Shown in pieces: positions 3,578 to 5,955 of a DNA stretch of 5,955 nucleotides (within the stretch, counting starts at the first letter, position 1; the number at the start of each line of letters is the position of its first letter). This DNA is from CAYLLN01 sp036496265 (GTDB taxonomy: Bacteria > Planctomycetota > Planctomycetia > Pirellulales > Pirellulaceae). Location: NCBI GenBank assembly GCA_036496265.1, contig DASXLL010000096.1:1-5955 (forward strand), read 5' to 3'. Below the pieces are notes generated by a model. The model ran no database searches. It was not told where the DNA came from and saw only the letters and a list, made by a program, of their open reading frames with translations. Made by a program: the position numbers and the translations under genes.

Positions 3578-5955
3578 TCACGGAGAACTAGGTTTCACTT
3601 TGCCAGGCGCAGCTTGCAGCGGAACTGGCGGAACCACGGTCGGCGAGGTCTTATTCGTAGCTGCCGCCGGTTTTTCAGCGGGCTTTTCGGTCACCGGCGT
3701 CTTTGCGTCCGCGACATTTTCCGACGCCGGCGCCGGGTTCGTTCCGGTATCCAAGAGCATGTAGCCTGCCCAGAAAAATGGGTGGCTCGCTTTGGGCGCT
3801 TCCGCCGTATCGTCCAGCTTCTTGAGTCGTGGCTCCTGCGATGCATCGAGCGGCAATTCACGCCCCAGCGCGACGCTGCGTCGCCACGCGTCGGCCGCCG
3901 AGCCATTCGGCATCTCCTGCACGAACTCGCGCACCAGCTCTAGATTTGTCTGCCCACCGGTTCGCCATCGTGTCAGCAGCACGGTCCGCGCGCCACTGGC
4001 CATCAGCGCGCACGTCGTTTGAAACAGCTCGCTCCCGGCCATTCCGCCCGATCCTTTCTCGCGGCGCGAAGTCTTGAGACCGCTTTCGGCCGCCGACGGA
4101 AAACCGGCCAGCACCACCCGTTCCGGGCCTTCGTACGGCAGCCCCATCCACGCAGCCAGCGAATCGGCTCCTTTGCCGCGCGACTTCGGCAACGGCGACC
4201 AGGCGTATCCGCCGCTGCGATCCAGCTCGACGTTATCCATCACAACCAATGCATCGAGCAAGGGAACCAGCAGATAACCGGGCTGCGGAAGTGGCGGCGC
4301 AAGCAATAGCGGCCCTTCGACCGCGTCCGTTAATGGCTTCAAGGCGTCCGCACTTGTATCGACGGCCACGATACCCGTGTGCTTCGGCCGACGAAACGGC
4401 CGGGTATCCCCGACTGCCAACGCCGCCGTCGGCCCGTAATGAATCGGAAAGCGATCCGCCAATACGCCCGGGGTCTTTGTTCCCGCCGGCATCAGCGCGT
4501 CAAACGGCAAGTACCATAACCAGCTATCCGGAACGATCACCAGCGAAGTCGTCTTCGCGAGGTCGAGGCGCGCGTCGGCAAACACGGCTTCATACGCCTT
4601 GCCCGCCACGTCCGGCCACTTGTTATCTTTCAAATCGACGGCCGCCATTTCGCGATTCGGGCCAAAATTGCCGAGCGCTTTGAGCACATCAGTCACAGTT
4701 CGCTCGACCTGTTTGTCATTCGCGAGCTGCCATACGTGTGCGTCGGTTTTGCTCAACAAGAAGCCAAAAAGGTTGCCGCCGGCTTCGTGAAAGATAATGA
4801 GCGCCTCGCCCGGCGCGAGCGCTTTCTGTAACTCGGCCGTCGTGCGAAGCGGCGGAAACACCGTCGCCGACGGCACTGGGCTCAGCGCCATCGCGAGCAC
4901 CAGATTTTCTCGTGCAGAGGCGTTCTGACTCCAGGCGGCAAGTTGGTCGCTCAACGCTTGTCCTTCCGCGCCACCTTGCGCAACCACCGGGCCGTCGCGC
5001 AGTTGTTGATAGAGTTGGGCCGCCGCCGCCGACAGTTCGCGATACGTCGGAAAATTGGCCAACAATTGTTGCCGTTCGAGCGCTGCCTCGGTGGGCAGCT
5101 CGCTGTCTGGCGCCTCGAGAATTGCCCGCAGCGCGAGCAATCGGCCGCCGAGCGGCAAAGTCGATAAAAATCGATGCCGCTTTGCTCGCTCCGAAATCTC
5201 GACGGCTTGCGGAACGTCTTTCCGATCGAGCGCCGCTAAAAACCAGCGGTCGTAAGCGTCGTCGTGGGGCGTACTCATCACGGCCAATGTATCGAGCGGC
5301 CTTTGTGACCAGTCTGTCGGCGGCGGATCGCCTAACATTGACTTGAATAGATCGGTCGCTATCCGTGGCGAAATATCGCCCGCATCATAGAGCCCGCTCG
5401 CCCGCGCGATCTGAAAATTCCGCACCGAGGCGGTCGCCTGCGCGGCAAGCGCCTTTTCCAACGTTTCGCCGCCTGGTCCATATTGCCCCTGGCCAAGATG
5501 CACCAGCGCCTGCAGAAACAGCAAATCGACCCCCGGCAAACCATTCTTCATGTCGCCGATCTTGCGGCCCATGTCATCGGCGATCGCAGCCGCCTGCTGC
5601 AATTGGCCGGCGCGGGCGAGAATCTCGGCCCCGCCGAGCCGCAACGTCGCCGTCAGATGCCCGACACGATTCGCCTGCCCCCATGCCGCCGCAGCCTCAA
5701 GCGGCGAATAAATATCGGTGGCACCGCTCGCCACATGATTCACCAAGCCCAGCCGCAGCGCCTCGCAAATCACATCGAGGTCTTCGTAGTAGAATCCGGA
5801 ATAGCTCGCTTCAAGCAGCATCTGGGCCGCGGTCCGACTGTCGCCCGCCGCCAGCGACAGTCGCCCCTGCTCCAAAAGTGCAACGCCGGTGAGCGGATGA
5901 TCGTATTGACCAGCGACAATCACAGCATGCTCGAGATGAGTGCGCGCTTCGTCCG
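3578..5955 (-). CDS. CHAT-domain protein with helical (TPR-like) repeats and apparently degenerate active site, 5' end cut by window edge
   Basis: CHAT domains are caspase-like cysteine-protease folds, usually fused to TPR repeats. The 791 visible residues enter from the window edge, so the true start is missing; the GTG at 5923 is unlikely to be it because the frame stays open upstream. Numbering from that codon: residues 1-250 are helical with TPR-like units (for example 11-40 and 80-118), 236-310 resemble the helical linker typical of CHAT proteins, and 360-727 are the CHAT domain. Fold signatures are VIVPDSWLWYLPFDALMP (462-479), LADRFPIHYGPTAAL (488-502), GARTVLLTRW (644-653) and SHPFFWAGYMLLDTG (713-727). 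The Cys motif, usually SACESG-like, reads SAAESG (610-615), and the strand LVVMDNVE (559-566) has no His where HFATHG-like sequence is expected. The tail (728-781) is Pro/Ala/Lys-rich. No signal peptide can be assessed. Function is unknown, probably non-proteolytic. It ends 185 bases before rpsP. Confidence 0.88.
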   Translation of the reverse strand, partial: DEARTHLEHAVIVAGQYDHPLTGVALLEQGRLSLAAGDSRTAAQMLLEASYSGFYYEDLDVICEALRLGLVNHVASGATDIYSPLEAAAAWGQANRVGHLTATLRLGGAEILARAGQLQQAAAIADDMGRKIGDMKNGLPGVDLLFLQALVHLGQGQYGPGGETLEKALAAQATASVRNFQIARASGLYDAGDISPRIATDLFKSMLGDPPPTDWSQRPLDTLAVMSTPHDDAYDRWFLAALDRKDVPQAVEISERAKRHRFLSTLPLGGRLLALRAILEAPDSELPTEAALERQQLLANFPTYRELSAAAAQLYQQLRDGPVVAQGGAEGQALSDQLAAWSQNASARENLVLAMALSPVPSATVFPPLRTTAELQKALAPGEALIIFHEAGGNLFGFLLSKTDAHVWQLANDKQVERTVTDVLKALGNFGPNREMAAVDLKDNKWPDVAGKAYEAVFADARLDLAKTTSLVIVPDSWLWYLPFDALMPAGTKTPGVLADRFPIHYGPTAALAVGDTRPFRRPKHTGIVAVDTSADALKPLTDAVEGPLLLAPPLPQPGYLLVPLLDALVVMDNVELDRSGGYAWSPLPKSRGKGADSLAAWMGLPYEGPERVVLAGFPSAAESGLKTSRREKGSGGMAGSELFQTTCALMASGARTVLLTRWRTGGQTNLELVREFVQEMPNGSAADAWRRSVALGRELPLDASQEPRLKKLDDTAEAPKASHPFFWAGYMLLDTGTNPAPASENVADAKTPVTEKPAEKPAAATNKTSPTVVPPVPLQAAPGKVKPSSP

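Noticed and set aside
3266..3943. Long plus-strand open frame of 225 codons
   Set aside because: It spans the start of rpsP, the spacer and the end of the CHAT gene antisense; its product is Arg-rich low-complexity sequence typical of shadow frames in GC-rich DNA, with no recognisable domain.
3578..5955. CHAT protein as part of a gasdermin, Craspase-like or other defence cassette
   Set aside because: No gasdermin, CRISPR, reverse transcriptase, NTPase or other defence partner is next to it on the visible side, the downstream neighbours are ribosomal genes, and the dyad seems absent. The upstream side is outside the window, so this is not excluded entirely.

Overview
The window is a block of six genes, all on the minus strand, so transcription runs from high to low coordinates. 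Five are bacterial housekeeping genes. The order is: a CHAT-domain protein with helical repeats (5' end cut by the window edge), rpsP (ribosomal protein S16), trmD (tRNA m1G37 methyltransferase), rplS (ribosomal protein L19), a YraN/UPF0102-family putative nuclease, and pyrG (CTP synthase, 3' end cut by the window edge). Gene content, fairly high GC and the disordered Ala/Pro-rich protein tails suggest a planctomycete, perhaps of the Pirellulales. That is an inference from gene content and style; no rRNA or other taxonomic marker is present.

Layout by position: pyrG 1-1166; a 119-base spacer; yraN 1286-1702; a 112-base AT-richer spacer with short repeats; rplS 1815-2174; 15 bases; trmD 2190-2888 (possibly starting at 2924); a short gap; rpsP 2943-3392 (GTG start); a 185-base spacer with two abutting potential hairpins, one with a UUCG loop; the CHAT gene 3578-5955. 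No convincing gene lies on the plus strand. The many plus-strand open frames are shadows of the minus-strand genes in GC-rich DNA.

rpsP-trmD-rplS is the conserved ribosome/tRNA-modification cluster, here in a compact form. rimM, usually between rpsP and trmD in Proteobacteria and Firmicutes, is absent, and so are ffh and rnhB within the window. The tight spacing and good Shine-Dalgarno sequences support one transcript for these three genes; whether yraN and pyrG share it is unclear. The CHAT gene ends 185 bases before rpsP and is probably a separate unit.

The least ordinary element is the CHAT protein. It keeps the CHAT fold signatures but appears to have lost both residues of the His/Cys protease dyad: the Cys of the usual SACESG-type motif is Ala, and the strand that normally carries the His has none. 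No CRISPR array, tRNA, rRNA, insertion sequence or defence cassette was seen. I find no strong case for a new multigene system; the best leads are the degenerate CHAT protein and the structured spacers.
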